Shown: positions 24,955 through 32,833 of the stretch, one piece after another
Layout: each line of letters opens with the position of its first letter
Numbering within the stretch: position 1 is the stretch's first letter
Assembly (NCBI GenBank): GCA_013824165.1
Contig: PNNH01000033.1
Span: 1 to 58,574, forward strand
From: Methylibium sp.
GTDB taxonomy: Bacteria > Pseudomonadota > Gammaproteobacteria > Burkholderiales > Burkholderiaceae_C
Direction: 5' to 3'
DNA length: 58,574 nucleotides
Notes under the pieces: model-generated
Told to the model about the DNA's origin: nothing
The model's input: the letters and a program-made list of their open reading frames with translations, nothing else
The model's database searches: none
Made by a program: the position numbers and the translations under genes

Positions 24955-25903
24955 CAAAGAGCTCCATGTGACGGAGCCGGAAGAGCTTGAAATCGAAGCC
25001 GCACAGCGCAAAGCACGCGAACGCTGGCTGACCACTTACTCCGCCAGAGCGCTCAAACAAGGCGCTGCGATAGACAACGCTATCGTCAGGCATGCGAGGT
25101 TCCAGGAACTCGTCGGCAGCCTCGACCGGATGTTCCTGCTTGGCAAGGAGCTTCGGCAGCCGGTTGGCGGGGTTATCAGCGGCAGCGCGGGGGTCGGCAA
25201 GAGCACGTTGTGCCGCTACTTCCTGGACACTTTGCCTCAGCACGACCTGGCGGAGAGTGGGTCGGGCGTTCTCTATATCCGCTTGCGGCGCGGGCGATCG
25301 CTGGCAGCTGTTGTGCAACAGATTCTTGGTCAGCTGAAGTACCCGCTCTTCAAGACCAGTAACGCGAACTTGGATGCCAAGCGCTCGTTGACCTTGGATG
25401 CGCTGCGTCGCCACAAGATCAGGCTGCTGCTCGTCGACGAAGGCCACCAGGCTATCAATCACAGCGCGACAAAGCGCGACGATGGGTCGGCAATCAGCGA
25501 GTACTTCCGCGAGCTCATGGACGAAACCCAGGTCGCCGTCTGCCTGGTTGGCGGACCATCGCTTAAAGATCTGGGGCACACCGATCCATACCTGGAGAGT
25601 CGCTGTGTCGTCAATGAAGCACTGCAAGGGTTCGAGTTGGACGATCACTGGGTGTCGTTGGTGCAATCCTTACTGCCCGGCAATGGTGCGCTGGACTTCA
25701 AGCAGCTGCAGACATCCAGAGAAGTTCGAGAGGGTCTGTACAAGGCCACTCAAGGGAACCTGCGCCGGCTCAAGCAATACCTGACTGAGCTCGCGATGGC
25801 GACCGTCGATGCGAGCAAGTCCAATCCCGACTCGGCGCTAATGAAGCTCGCGTTTCAGCGGTCCTTCGGCAGCGAGGAGCTGCAGAGCTGCCCGTGGAAG
25901 TGA
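24941..25903 (+). CDS. tnsC: TnsC-like AAA+ ATPase target-selection regulator
   Basis: 320 residues. Walker A is GSAGVGKST (from residue 81), Walker B LLLVDEGH near 165, followed by a sensor-1-like segment VAVCLVGGPS. AAA+ ATPases of the TnsC/TniB group assemble on target DNA marked by TniQ/TnsD and recruit TnsA-TnsB. ATG 24941 has AAGGAG 10 bases upstream and overlaps the end of tnsB by 14 bp. The stop is directly followed by the first tniQ gene, so tnsABC-tniQ-tniQ is a single operon. Confidence 0.94.
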   Translation: MHSTDKELHVTEPEELEIEAAQRKARERWLTTYSARALKQGAAIDNAIVRHARFQELVGSLDRMFLLGKELRQPVGGVISGSAGVGKSTLCRYFLDTLPQHDLAESGSGVLYIRLRRGRSLAAVVQQILGQLKYPLFKTSNANLDAKRSLTLDALRRHKIRLLLVDEGHQAINHSATKRDDGSAISEYFRELMDETQVAVCLVGGPSLKDLGHTDPYLESRCVVNEALQGFELDDHWVSLVQSLLPGNGALDFKQLQTSREVREGLYKATQGNLRRLKQYLTELAMATVDASKSNPDSALMKLAFQRSFGSEELQSCPWK

Positions 25904-25904
25904 G

Positions 25905-26843
25905 ATGGCTGGCCTTATCAATGACTGCGCACCACGGGACAACGAGGGCGCAGTCAGCTACCTCATTCGGGCGCTCGCACTGAACAACAGTTCGGTGCGA
26001 GAGGTGATGGAGCATCTCCATGGTCATAGCCGGCGGCACATTCCGATCGAAGGGGCTGCCGCGTTCGCTCAGCTCACCGGAACTGCACAGGCATGGTTCG
26101 AGCATAGGTTGCCCCGCTGGGTCGGACGAGATCGGTGGCGCGAGATCCATCTTTTCGGCCAAGCCTGGCGCGACGACTGGACACTTCGAGGAACCCACCA
26201 GCAGGTCTGTTCTCTTTGTCTTTCAGAACTGGGGTTTGCCAGAGCCGTGTGGGACTTGAGCGCCTACACGGCATGCCATGTACATGGGACCATCCTGTTC
26301 GACCATTGCGGCCAGTGCGGTCGAGGCCTATCACCTGACCGCCCGGCCCTGGATGTCTGCAGCTGCGGACGGTACCTCGTCGCCGACATGGCGCAGGCGG
26401 ACCCAGACGTACTACGGTGGTCTGCTGTGCTCTCACACGCTGTTGGCACCGGCGGCAGCGTCGGTATCGAGGGCCTCGGCAGCCTGAGCCCGCTGCAGGG
26501 CTTGAGCGCGGATGGCGCTTACCGGGTCCTTCTAGCATTTGGTGGTGGGCACCTCGCACTGCGCGGCCGAATGCTGAACAGCGCGGAGCCATGGTTGACG
26601 AGCGCTGATCTGCATGAGCTGCTCGTGACGGCCATTCGCAGGCTGTCCGCACCCACCGGTTTCCCGTGGGGATCCAAGAGTGAAATCCAGCGATGCACCA
26701 GCAGTCTGGCCGAGCAACAGCTTCGAGGCGTGACACCCTTTGACAGGACTGCAGCCGGCCAACTTCGAGGTGCTCTTGGGATGCCCTCTCGATGGCGCAA
26801 TCGGCGCCGTGCCTATCACCAGCAGCTCGACCTGTTCGCCTAG
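25905..26843 (+). CDS. tniQ: TniQ/TnsD family target-selection protein 1
   Basis: 312 residues. The TniQ N-terminus (EGAVSYLIRALALNNSSVREVMEHL) is followed by the zinc-ribbon block CSLCLSELGFARAVWDLSAYTACHVHG and CGQCGRGL, then CSCG. A C-terminal winged-helix-like region runs to residue 312. It starts one base after the tnsC stop. The protein is shorter than Tn7 TnsD (about 500 residues) and longer than minimal CAST TniQ. It may bind a specific DNA site or bridge TnsC to another target-recognition factor. The paralogue downstream suggests a division of labour. Confidence 0.9.
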   Translation: MAGLINDCAPRDNEGAVSYLIRALALNNSSVREVMEHLHGHSRRHIPIEGAAAFAQLTGTAQAWFEHRLPRWVGRDRWREIHLFGQAWRDDWTLRGTHQQVCSLCLSELGFARAVWDLSAYTACHVHGTILFDHCGQCGRGLSPDRPALDVCSCGRYLVADMAQADPDVLRWSAVLSHAVGTGGSVGIEGLGSLSPLQGLSADGAYRVLLAFGGGHLALRGRMLNSAEPWLTSADLHELLVTAIRRLSAPTGFPWGSKSEIQRCTSSLAEQQLRGVTPFDRTAAGQLRGALGMPSRWRNRRRAYHQQLDLFA

Positions 26844-26896
26844 TTCCAATTCTCGCAAGCGGCGCCACAAGCTCGCGCAATCAACGTTCCCGCCCT

Positions 26897-27655
26897 ATGC
26901 CCTTTCGCTGGACCCTTCCCATACTGAAGCACTTCGACGAAAGGATTTCCGCACTGGCCAACGTCCCCGATGCGCAGCCCCATGAGGCACCGAACTCCTG
27001 GCTTATGCGTGCTGCTGCGATGCAGGGATGCACGTCCAAGGAGTTTGCGAGTTACTTGGGGTTCACGTTCAAGCAGGACTTCGACATGCCGTACTACTTC
27101 GTGTTTCGCAAGACAAGAGCTGCCGCAACGCAGGTCCAAGGTCTCGAACTTGGTCGCATGTACATGCTGTTCTCCCGAAAGATGCAAAAGTTCGGATTCC
27201 TGATGGGTGCGCCCCATGGCCGCCGTGGCAGATATCGCTTCTGCCCGCTGTGTCTTCAGTCAGCAAAGGTTCCGTGCATTCACCTGTACACGCGGATGAA
27301 AGAGCTGATCTTTTGTCCTTGGCATCGATGTCTTCTGGAGGAACAGTGTCCGCACTGCGAAGCGCATGTCGACCTCATGCAGGACATGATCGAACCCGTC
27401 AAAGGCAAGCCCGGGGTTGAAGACTTGAGCTGGTGTTTGCAGTGCCGCCAGCCTCTTCACGCCGCGACAGCACTGCGTGTCGACTATCCGCTGCTGAACG
27501 ATATGCCCTTCTGGTTGCGGCATTGGGGGCGTAATGGGCCAGGGCCGATTGAAAACGTTGGCATTGAGCGGGAGAGCTATGCAGCGCATAGGGAACGGTT
27601 GGCCAAAACTGCGGTTCACTTCGCGCATGCCACGCACCACCACCTGGCCCGCTGA
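26897..27655 (+). CDS. tniQ: TniQ/TnsD family target-selection protein 2
   Basis: 252 residues from ATG 26897 (an in-frame start at 26792 inside tniQ-1 adds 35). The N-terminal segment APNSWLMRAAAMQGCTSKEFASYLGF is TniQ-like. Two zinc-binding clusters follow: FCPLCLQ with CPWHRCLLEEQCPHC, and WCLQC. Sequence similarity to TniQ-1 is low by eye, so the two are ancient paralogues rather than a recent duplication. Two TniQ-type proteins occur in elements with two target pathways; here one may direct insertion into resident element ends (inference). Confidence 0.85.
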   Translation: MPFRWTLPILKHFDERISALANVPDAQPHEAPNSWLMRAAAMQGCTSKEFASYLGFTFKQDFDMPYYFVFRKTRAAATQVQGLELGRMYMLFSRKMQKFGFLMGAPHGRRGRYRFCPLCLQSAKVPCIHLYTRMKELIFCPWHRCLLEEQCPHCEAHVDLMQDMIEPVKGKPGVEDLSWCLQCRQPLHAATALRVDYPLLNDMPFWLRHWGRNGPGPIENVGIERESYAAHRERLAKTAVHFAHATHHHLAR

Positions 27656-27702
27656 CCCTGCCGCACTCAGCGGGTGTCTGCATAAACATCGAGGAGCGCG
27701 AC

Positions 27703-28101
27703 ATGCAAATCAAGGACGTACGACCAGAAACTTTCACCAAGCAGATCCGGTGTGATCGTTGTGGACGATTGGCTGAGTATGGGGATGCAGAGTTCCCCGA
27801 AACGGCTTGCATTGACCTGAAGGCAGGCTACGGGTCCATCTTTGGCGATGGCAACGAAGTCCAGATCGACCTTTGCCAGTACTGTCTCAAGCTCACCTTG
27901 GGTCGTTGGCTCCGCATCGCTGCTCCGGGACATATGAAGTCATTGATGATGGAACGTCTGCGTCAGCTCGGCGCCGAGCAGCATGGCGGTGGGTCTCCGA
28001 TGGCTGCCGATGGTTCCTTTGTCGAGCCGGAGGATCTGCCTGTTCAAGATCCCAAGACGACGGGTGGGCCTACTGTCCGGAACGCTCCAAGCTCCAGATG
28101 A
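27703..28101 (+). CDS. Zinc-ribbon hypothetical protein
   Basis: 132 residues. ATG 27703 has GAGGAG 7 bases upstream. IRCDRCGRLAEYGDAEF and IDLCQYCLKLTLGRWLRI give two CxxC knuckles about 45 residues apart, framing a short beta-rich segment (IDLKAGYGSIFGDGNEVQ): a compact zinc-ribbon fold. The tail after residue 90 is low in structure. Family function is unknown. It follows tniQ-2 by 47 bp and overlaps the next frame by 38 bp, forming a possible two-gene unit at the end of the transposition operon. Confidence 0.65.
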   Translation: MQIKDVRPETFTKQIRCDRCGRLAEYGDAEFPETACIDLKAGYGSIFGDGNEVQIDLCQYCLKLTLGRWLRIAAPGHMKSLMMERLRQLGAEQHGGGSPMAADGSFVEPEDLPVQDPKTTGGPTVRNAPSSR

Positions 28102-28354
28102 CTTCGATGCTCCATTGCCGCCGGAGATCCTGCGGGAATTCGAACAGGTGGGCCTTGAAGCCCAAGCCGTACTCGATGCCATTGAGGCACGGAACGAACA
28201 AGGACTCTGCACCATCGCGGACCGCGCCGAACACTCGGTGATCAAGAACCTCCGTCGTTCCATCAAAGGTCACGTTGAATCGCTTGATGCACTGAACGAG
28301 GCGCTTGCTCGGCAACTGACACGCACCAGGCAGCGCCTTTCCAACGAGCAGTAA
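28064..28354 (+). CDS. Small helical hypothetical protein
   Basis: About 96 residues if translation begins at GTG 28064; the frame is open from 27983. From DDFDAPLPPEILREFEQVG the sequence is acidic and helical, ending in a basic helix (NEALARQLTRTRQRLSNEQ). The opening DDFDAPLP resembles short antitoxin-type proteins, but no family is certain. The start is weakly supported because no clear ribosome site exists, so coupling to the overlapping zinc-ribbon gene is assumed. Confidence 0.4.
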   Translation: MGLLSGTLQAPDDFDAPLPPEILREFEQVGLEAQAVLDAIEARNEQGLCTIADRAEHSVIKNLRRSIKGHVESLDALNEALARQLTRTRQRLSNEQ

Positions 28355-28423
28355 CTTGTTGGCCCGCCCGATAGCCGCGGCCCGGATCGTCATAGACTGC
28401 TGCCAAGAAGAACACGTGGGTCG

Positions 28424-28927
28424 TCAGCCCTCGGTATCCCAGCCCTCACCGGACTTGTCGTATTCGGACTTGGGACTCGGCGTGAAGGTGTAACCGTCCA
28501 GATCGCCAGGCTGAAACGCCCAAAGGCTGCGCGGCGATCGCCGCCCGGCAGCTACGTCTGCCGAATCCCTTACCTGCTGTTCCTTCAGCATCGCCGGCAC
28601 GCTAATTTCTCGGGTGATCATCAACTGCGCGGCCAGCGCCTGCATGTTGGCCCACACCTGATCCACCGGCAGCGCGGCATCAGCGCTGAGATGCGCTGCC
28701 ACCCGGCCGAGCAGTGACAACGGGGCCTCATCGAGCAGCGCGCCGATGTGCGGCTCGAAGCCGCCTGGCATTGCCCCTGTGCGCAGCGTGTCGCTCAGCA
28801 GATCTGGCGGGAGCATGGTCTTGTAGCTCGTGCTGGCCGTCTGCGCAGCCAGCTCCAGTGCAGGCCTCTTGTCCAGCTTGGTCGTGTCGCTCTTGGCGCG
28901 TGCTTGGTTGGCGGCCATGAGTTGCAT
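28424..28927 (-). CDS. Hypothetical element-associated protein (family copy 2)
   Basis: 167 residues, homologous to 20989-21480 over the whole length: LAAQTASTSYKTMLPPDLL, MPGGFEPHIGALLDEAPLS, QVWANMQ, VPAMLKEQQVRDSADVA and QPGDLDGYTFT are shared. The C-terminus is slightly longer (GEGWDTEG). It is mostly helical with no signal peptide and no recognised domain. A perfect hairpin/palindrome lies 26 bp upstream of its start (28953-28969). ATG 28918 is an alternative start. Role unknown; repeated maintenance in these elements suggests a selected function. Confidence 0.7.
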   Translation of the reverse strand: MQLMAANQARAKSDTTKLDKRPALELAAQTASTSYKTMLPPDLLSDTLRTGAMPGGFEPHIGALLDEAPLSLLGRVAAHLSADAALPVDQVWANMQALAAQLMITREISVPAMLKEQQVRDSADVAAGRRSPRSLWAFQPGDLDGYTFTPSPKSEYDKSGEGWDTEG

Positions 28928-28952
28928 TGTCTCAACGTCCAGGCATTACTGC

Positions 28953-28969
28953 CGTTGGAAATTCCAACG
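28953..28969. promoter_or_regulatory. Perfect 8-bp inverted repeat CGTTGGAA-A-TTCCAACG
   Basis: Arms 28953-28960 and 28962-28969 around a single central base, between the minus-strand gene start (28927) and the plus-strand peptide gene (29168). A repressor site is the simplest reading. Confidence 0.45.
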
Positions 28970-29167
28970 TCAGAAGCCGAGCCCGCGCCGGCCTGCCCGA
29001 AATTGGGCCGCAGGTGTGAAGGTCGACAGATCGGCAAGATGCCTTCGGGTGGCAGTTGCTGGAGGGAGGTGATATCCATCAGCCAGGCGCGGAAATTTGA
29101 GCTTGAGCGCTGCTGTTTCCCAGGAGGAAACTGACGATCAACAAACAACGAAGAAAGGTATAGAAGC

Positions 29168-29302
29168 ATGAAACACGTCACCTCGATCACCGACACGGTT
29201 TGCCGCGCGGTGGAGCCTCTGCAGGCGAACCCCATGGGCGCTCTGATCCTGGTCCTGCTGGCCTCGTGCGCCGTAGACGCCGGCTGGGCCTGCCGTCGAT
29301 GA
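29168..29302 (+). CDS. 44-residue single-span membrane peptide (paralogue 1)
   Basis: ATG 29168 has AAAGG about 10 bases upstream. The peptide starts MKHVTSITDTVCRAVEPL, followed by a hydrophobic stretch ALILVLLASCAVDAGWA and a terminal Arg-Arg, giving one membrane helix with a positive cytoplasmic end. A paralogue of identical length lies at 32350-32484, and both are preceded by a shared GCGGAAATTTGAGC block. It could be a type I-like toxin, a holin-like peptide or a small regulator of a membrane protein; nothing identifies which. Confidence 0.6.
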   Translation: MKHVTSITDTVCRAVEPLQANPMGALILVLLASCAVDAGWACRR

Positions 29303-29578
29303 TCCGCCCCCTCCCCGAAATCGTGCCGCAGGCGCGATGAGCCAGGGCGGCCGATATTTGCGTCTATTGTCACCGACCGGCATATTGGAGCCACTCCCTG
29401 ATCGGCATATAGGCGCCACCCGCTGACCGGCGTAATGGAGCCACCGCGTGATCGCCGTATTGGAGCCAGTCTCGGATCGGCGTAATGGAGCCACCGGCCC
29501 AGCGGCAGGACATTGAACGACACCCCGAATTGACCGCCGCCATCTCTACCCTTTGGGCATTTGCCCGGAGGCTCAGCG

Positions 29579-31126
29579 ATGGCACGCAGGAGATTCGAGA
29601 TGCATCACTACCGACAGGCGCTGCTGCGCATGCGCCAGGGCGAGTCCGACCGGGAGATCGCGGCGGCCCGTCTCATGGGCCGGCGCAAGGCGGCGCAATG
29701 GCGTGACCTGGCCACCGCTCGCGGCTGGCTTGATGTCCAGCAGCCGCTGCCCGACGACGGGACAATAGCCGCCGCACTGGGCGAGCCCCGACGAGCCAGC
29801 ACCACCATCTCCACCCTGGAGCCGCACCGAGCCCTGCTCAGCGCCTGGGTCGAGCAAGGCGTCTCGGGCGCCGCCATCCACGCTGCTCTGAAGCGCCAAC
29901 ACGCCTGGGCCGGCAGCTACTCCGCCGTGCGCCGACTGCTGGCCGACATCCGCGCCCACTTGCCGGCCGAGGCCACCTGCCGGCTGGACTTCGATCCCGG
30001 CGATGCTGCGCAGGTGGACTTCGGCGCCGGCCCGACACTCATCCACCCGGACGGCCAGCCCCGGCGTACCTGGGCCTTCGTGATGACGCTGGCGCACAGT
30101 CGCCACCAGTACGTCGAGTTCGTCTGGGACCAGACCGTGGCCACCTGGCTGGGCTGCCATCGCCGCGCCTTCGAGTGGTTCGCCGGCGTACCGGTGCGCG
30201 TCATCATCGACAACGCCAAGTGCGCCATCACCCGGGCCTGCGCCCAGGACCCGACCGTGCAGCGCGCCTATGCTGAGTGTGCCGAAGGCTACGGCTTCAA
30301 GATCGACGCCTGCCCACCGCACGATCCACAGAAGAAGGGCATCGTCGAGGCCGGCGTCAAGTACCTCAAGGGCAACTTCCTGCCCCTGCGCGAGTTCCGC
30401 GACCTGGCAGACCTCAACGCGCAGGCCCGGGTCTGGGTCATGCAAGAGGCCGGCGTGCGTTGCCATGGCACGACCCGGCGCAGCCCGCTGGAACTCTTCG
30501 CCGTGGAGCAGCCTCTGCTGAAGCCGTTGCCCGCCGTCGCGCCTGACCTGGGCTCCTGGCACCGGGTGAGCGTGCACCGAGACTGCCACGTGCAGTTCGA
30601 GCGGGTGCTGTACTCGGCACCGTTCACGTTGGTGGGTAAAACCTTGTGGCTGCGCGCCACCGACGCTGCCGTGGCCCTGTTCGAGGACTACCGCCATGTC
30701 GCCACGCATCCCAGAGGATTGAAGCCGGGTCAGCGCGTGAGCGTGCGCGAACACCTGCCGCCCGAGGCGCAAGCCTTCTTCGGGCGTGACCGCGCCTGGT
30801 GCGCAGTGCAGGCCGAGCGCATCGGACCGAACTGCAAGGCGCTGATCGAGCAACTGCTCGCCGACCACATCCTGGAGCGGCTGCGCGCGGCGCAGGGCGT
30901 GCTGGCCCTGCTCAAGCCCTATGGCCGAGACCGCCTCGAAGCAGCCTGCGCCCGCGCGCTGGCGCATGACTCGCCGTACTACCGCACCGTCAAGACCATC
31001 TTGTCCACGGGCGCCGACCTGCGCGCCGACACGCCCCCGGCCACGCCCGCTGGCTATGGCCGTACCCGCTTCACGCGAGCGGCGGCTGAACTCTTCCCCC
31101 ACCCGCAGCAGGAGCTGCTGCATTGA
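29579..31126 (+). CDS. istA: IS21 family transposase IstA
   Basis: 515 residues. ATG 29579 has GGAGG 7 bases upstream. An N-terminal helix-turn-helix (MHHYRQALLRMRQGESDREIAAARLMGRRKAAQW) is followed by the DDE integrase core: DFDPGDAAQVDFGAG, IDNAKCAI and PHDPQKKGIVEAGVKYLK carry the D, D and E. The C-terminal domain has the Mu-transposase-like segment ending PHPQQELLH. It catalyses strand transfer with its ATPase helper IstB. It is read through the same operon as istB, 17 bp before its start. Confidence 0.95.
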   Translation: MARRRFEMHHYRQALLRMRQGESDREIAAARLMGRRKAAQWRDLATARGWLDVQQPLPDDGTIAAALGEPRRASTTISTLEPHRALLSAWVEQGVSGAAIHAALKRQHAWAGSYSAVRRLLADIRAHLPAEATCRLDFDPGDAAQVDFGAGPTLIHPDGQPRRTWAFVMTLAHSRHQYVEFVWDQTVATWLGCHRRAFEWFAGVPVRVIIDNAKCAITRACAQDPTVQRAYAECAEGYGFKIDACPPHDPQKKGIVEAGVKYLKGNFLPLREFRDLADLNAQARVWVMQEAGVRCHGTTRRSPLELFAVEQPLLKPLPAVAPDLGSWHRVSVHRDCHVQFERVLYSAPFTLVGKTLWLRATDAAVALFEDYRHVATHPRGLKPGQRVSVREHLPPEAQAFFGRDRAWCAVQAERIGPNCKALIEQLLADHILERLRAAQGVLALLKPYGRDRLEAACARALAHDSPYYRTVKTILSTGADLRADTPPATPAGYGRTRFTRAAAELFPHPQQELLH

Positions 31127-31143
31127 CCCCGAAGGAGAACGCG

Positions 31144-31932
31144 ATGAATCCCGCCCCTGAACTTGGACCCCAGCTCAAGCAGCTGCGCCTGTCCGGAATC
31201 CTGGACTCGCTTGAAGCCCGCAACCGCGAGGCCATCCACAGCAAGCTGGCCTACACCGACTTCCTGGCCTTGCTGATCGGAGATGAGGTGGCCCGGCGCG
31301 AACAGAAGAAGTTCACCTCGCGCTTGCGGCGAGCGCAGTTCCGCACCACCAAGACGCTGGACCAGTTCGACTTCGAGCGTCTGCCGCATCTGAACCGCTC
31401 CCTGGTGCATGACCTGGCCACCGGGCGCTACCTGAGTGAGAAGGCGCCGGTCTTGATCGTCGGCCCCTGCGGCACGGGCAAGAGCCACCTAGCGCAGGCG
31501 CTGGGACACTGCGCTGTGCGCCAGGGCGCGGACGTGGTCTTCACGACCTGCGCCAGTCTCACGCAGAGCTTGAACGCGGCAAGGGCGACTGGCAGCTATG
31601 AACGCAAGCTGGCAGCGCTAGCGCGCGTGCCGCTGCTCATCATTGACGACTTCGGCCTCAAGCCGCTGCGGGCGCCGGCCGACGAAGACCTGCATGACCT
31701 GATTGCAGAGCGCTACGAGCAGGCCTCAACCATCGTGACCAGCAATCTGGACTTCCCCGAGTGGGACCAGGCCTTCCCGGCGAATCGACTGCTGGCCAGT
31801 GCGAGCCTGGATCGGCTGCGCCACAACGCCTACTGCCTGGTGCTGGACGGGCAGTCCTACCGGGCGCCCAAGCAGCTCGACAACCCTGTCAAATCCGGCC
31901 CTCAAAAGGCTGCAAAATCGACCCAGTCTTAA
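31144..31932 (+). CDS. istB: IS21 family helper ATPase IstB
   Basis: 262 residues. ATG 31144 is preceded by GAAGGAG. After an N-terminal helical domain comes the AAA+ core: Walker A GPCGTGKSHLAQALG (near residue 110), Walker B LLIIDDFGL, then IVTSNLDFPEWDQAF and LDRLRHNAYCLVLDGQSYR, all typical of IstB. It selects and remodels target DNA for IstA. Confidence 0.95.
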   Translation: MNPAPELGPQLKQLRLSGILDSLEARNREAIHSKLAYTDFLALLIGDEVARREQKKFTSRLRRAQFRTTKTLDQFDFERLPHLNRSLVHDLATGRYLSEKAPVLIVGPCGTGKSHLAQALGHCAVRQGADVVFTTCASLTQSLNAARATGSYERKLAALARVPLLIIDDFGLKPLRAPADEDLHDLIAERYEQASTIVTSNLDFPEWDQAFPANRLLASASLDRLRHNAYCLVLDGQSYRAPKQLDNPVKSGPQKAAKSTQS

Positions 31933-32015
31933 GCCCCTCGGGGCGTCGTTTTACCCACCTGTTCCTGGCTCCATTACGCCGAACATCGGTGGCTCCATTA
32001 CGGCGGTCAGTGACA

Positions 32016-32349
32016 TCTATTCCTGTCAGCACACGCCGTCCACCATGAAATCCCGCAAGAGTGCATTCGCCAGATCTTTCGGGACGATCTGCTTTGCTCA
32101 GGAAGACGCAACGGGCTCGGCTTGTTGACACGACAGCCGACCTATCACCGATATACCTAAAGGTGACCTGGCGAATCTTGATTGGCTTGCTGCTCAGCCA
32201 GGCCGAACTGAGGAGTGTTTTTTCGCAAGATTCGCCCACACAAGGGCTGCTTGCAAGGCCGGAAACTGGTAGCGCTTCACCATGTGCGGAAATTTGAGCC
32301 TGCCCACGCCGACGATGGCGGTCTTGAACGCAGAGAAAGGAACTGAACA
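32016..32349. other. Gene-poor stretch between IS21 and the second membrane-peptide gene
   Basis: It holds the right part of the putative interrupted frame (to 32160). The rest has no open frame of note until the conserved upstream block GCGGAAATTTGAGC near 32286, which recurs before the first peptide gene at about 29090. Confidence 0.4.
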
Positions 32350-32484
32350 ATGAAGTACGTCAACTCGATCACGGACGCAGCTTGTCGGCTGATCGTGACC
32401 TTGCATAACCACCCACTGGGCGCCTTTGTCGTGGTCCTGCTGGCCGCGTGCGCCGTGGCCGCCGGCTGGGCCTGGAGGCGATGA
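32350..32484 (+). CDS. 44-residue single-span membrane peptide (paralogue 2)
   Basis: ATG 32350 with AAAGGA 8 bases upstream. Same length and layout as 29168-29302: MKYVNSITDAACRLIVTL, then a hydrophobic helix (GAFVVVLLAACAVAAGWA) and Arg-Arg at the end. About half of the residues are identical, with the differences spread over the N-terminal half, which argues for selection on the protein and not on the DNA alone. The predicted inner-membrane peptide has no known relatives that I can name. Confidence 0.6.
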   Translation: MKYVNSITDAACRLIVTLHNHPLGAFVVVLLAACAVAAGWAWRR

Positions 32485-32548
32485 CCGGCCCAAGCTGGCC
32501 AGCGCAGACTCCCCAGGGACGCCAAAGGCCCCGGGGGGGCCTCTGGAC

Positions 32549-32677
32549 TTACTTCCGACCGCCGGCGCAGCACCACAGGACCACCCACGCCACCAGGCTA
32601 GCGAGCTGAAGCTCGCAGCTGGGGTTGAAGTGTGCCAGGTGCTGCAGGCCGGCCGTCAACACGACTGCGAAGCGCAT
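32549..32677 (-). CDS. 42-residue small membrane protein
   Basis: Convergent with the 44-residue peptide gene (65 bp apart). The start has AAAGGA 5 bases upstream. It begins MRFAVVLTAGLQHLAHF and has a C-terminal hydrophobic segment LASLVAWVVLWCCAGG ending in Arg-Lys. No homologue recognised. The strong ribosome site and membrane-helix pattern argue for real translation, but short length limits certainty. Confidence 0.45.
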   Translation of the reverse strand: MRFAVVLTAGLQHLAHFNPSCELQLASLVAWVVLWCCAGGRK

Positions 32678-32833
32678 GCTGATTCCTTTCTGCTACAGAC
32701 GTGGGGCCAGTCCCGCCGACCGATTTCGACGGTCCCCACAGTTCGTATAGCGATATGGCTAACGTCCACAAACAAGGCCGGGAGGCGCGCAGAAGAATTC
32801 CCGCTGAGGGCGACATGCGCACTAAGGCGATGG

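Larger units (their letters stand above)
29368..32015 (+). mobile_element. Intact IS21 family insertion sequence
   Basis: 2648 bp. Terminal inverted repeats begin TGTCACCGACCGGC on the left and, reverse-complemented, TGTCACTGACCGCC on the right, each followed by internal repeats of the type GGCRTAWTGGAGCCAC (several at the left, two at the right) that should bind IstA. It is flanked by the 5-bp duplication TCTAT (29363-29367 and 32016-32020). It contains istA and istB, both intact, so it is probably active and recently inserted. Confidence 0.93.
29337..32160 (+). pseudogene. Putative 56-codon reading frame interrupted by IS21
   Basis: If the IS21 copy and one TCTAT duplication are removed, ATG at 29337 reads without a stop through 29367 and then 32021-32160, ending TAA: MSQGGRYLRLFLSAHAV... 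to ...QPTYHRYT. No family is recognised and a run of this length can occur by chance, so coding status is uncertain. Confidence 0.3.

Noticed and set aside
29573-31123. 516-codon minus-strand frame over istA
   Set aside because: Pure shadow of the GC-rich istA gene, with low-complexity Arg/Gly/Val-rich composition; istA has all catalytic motifs.
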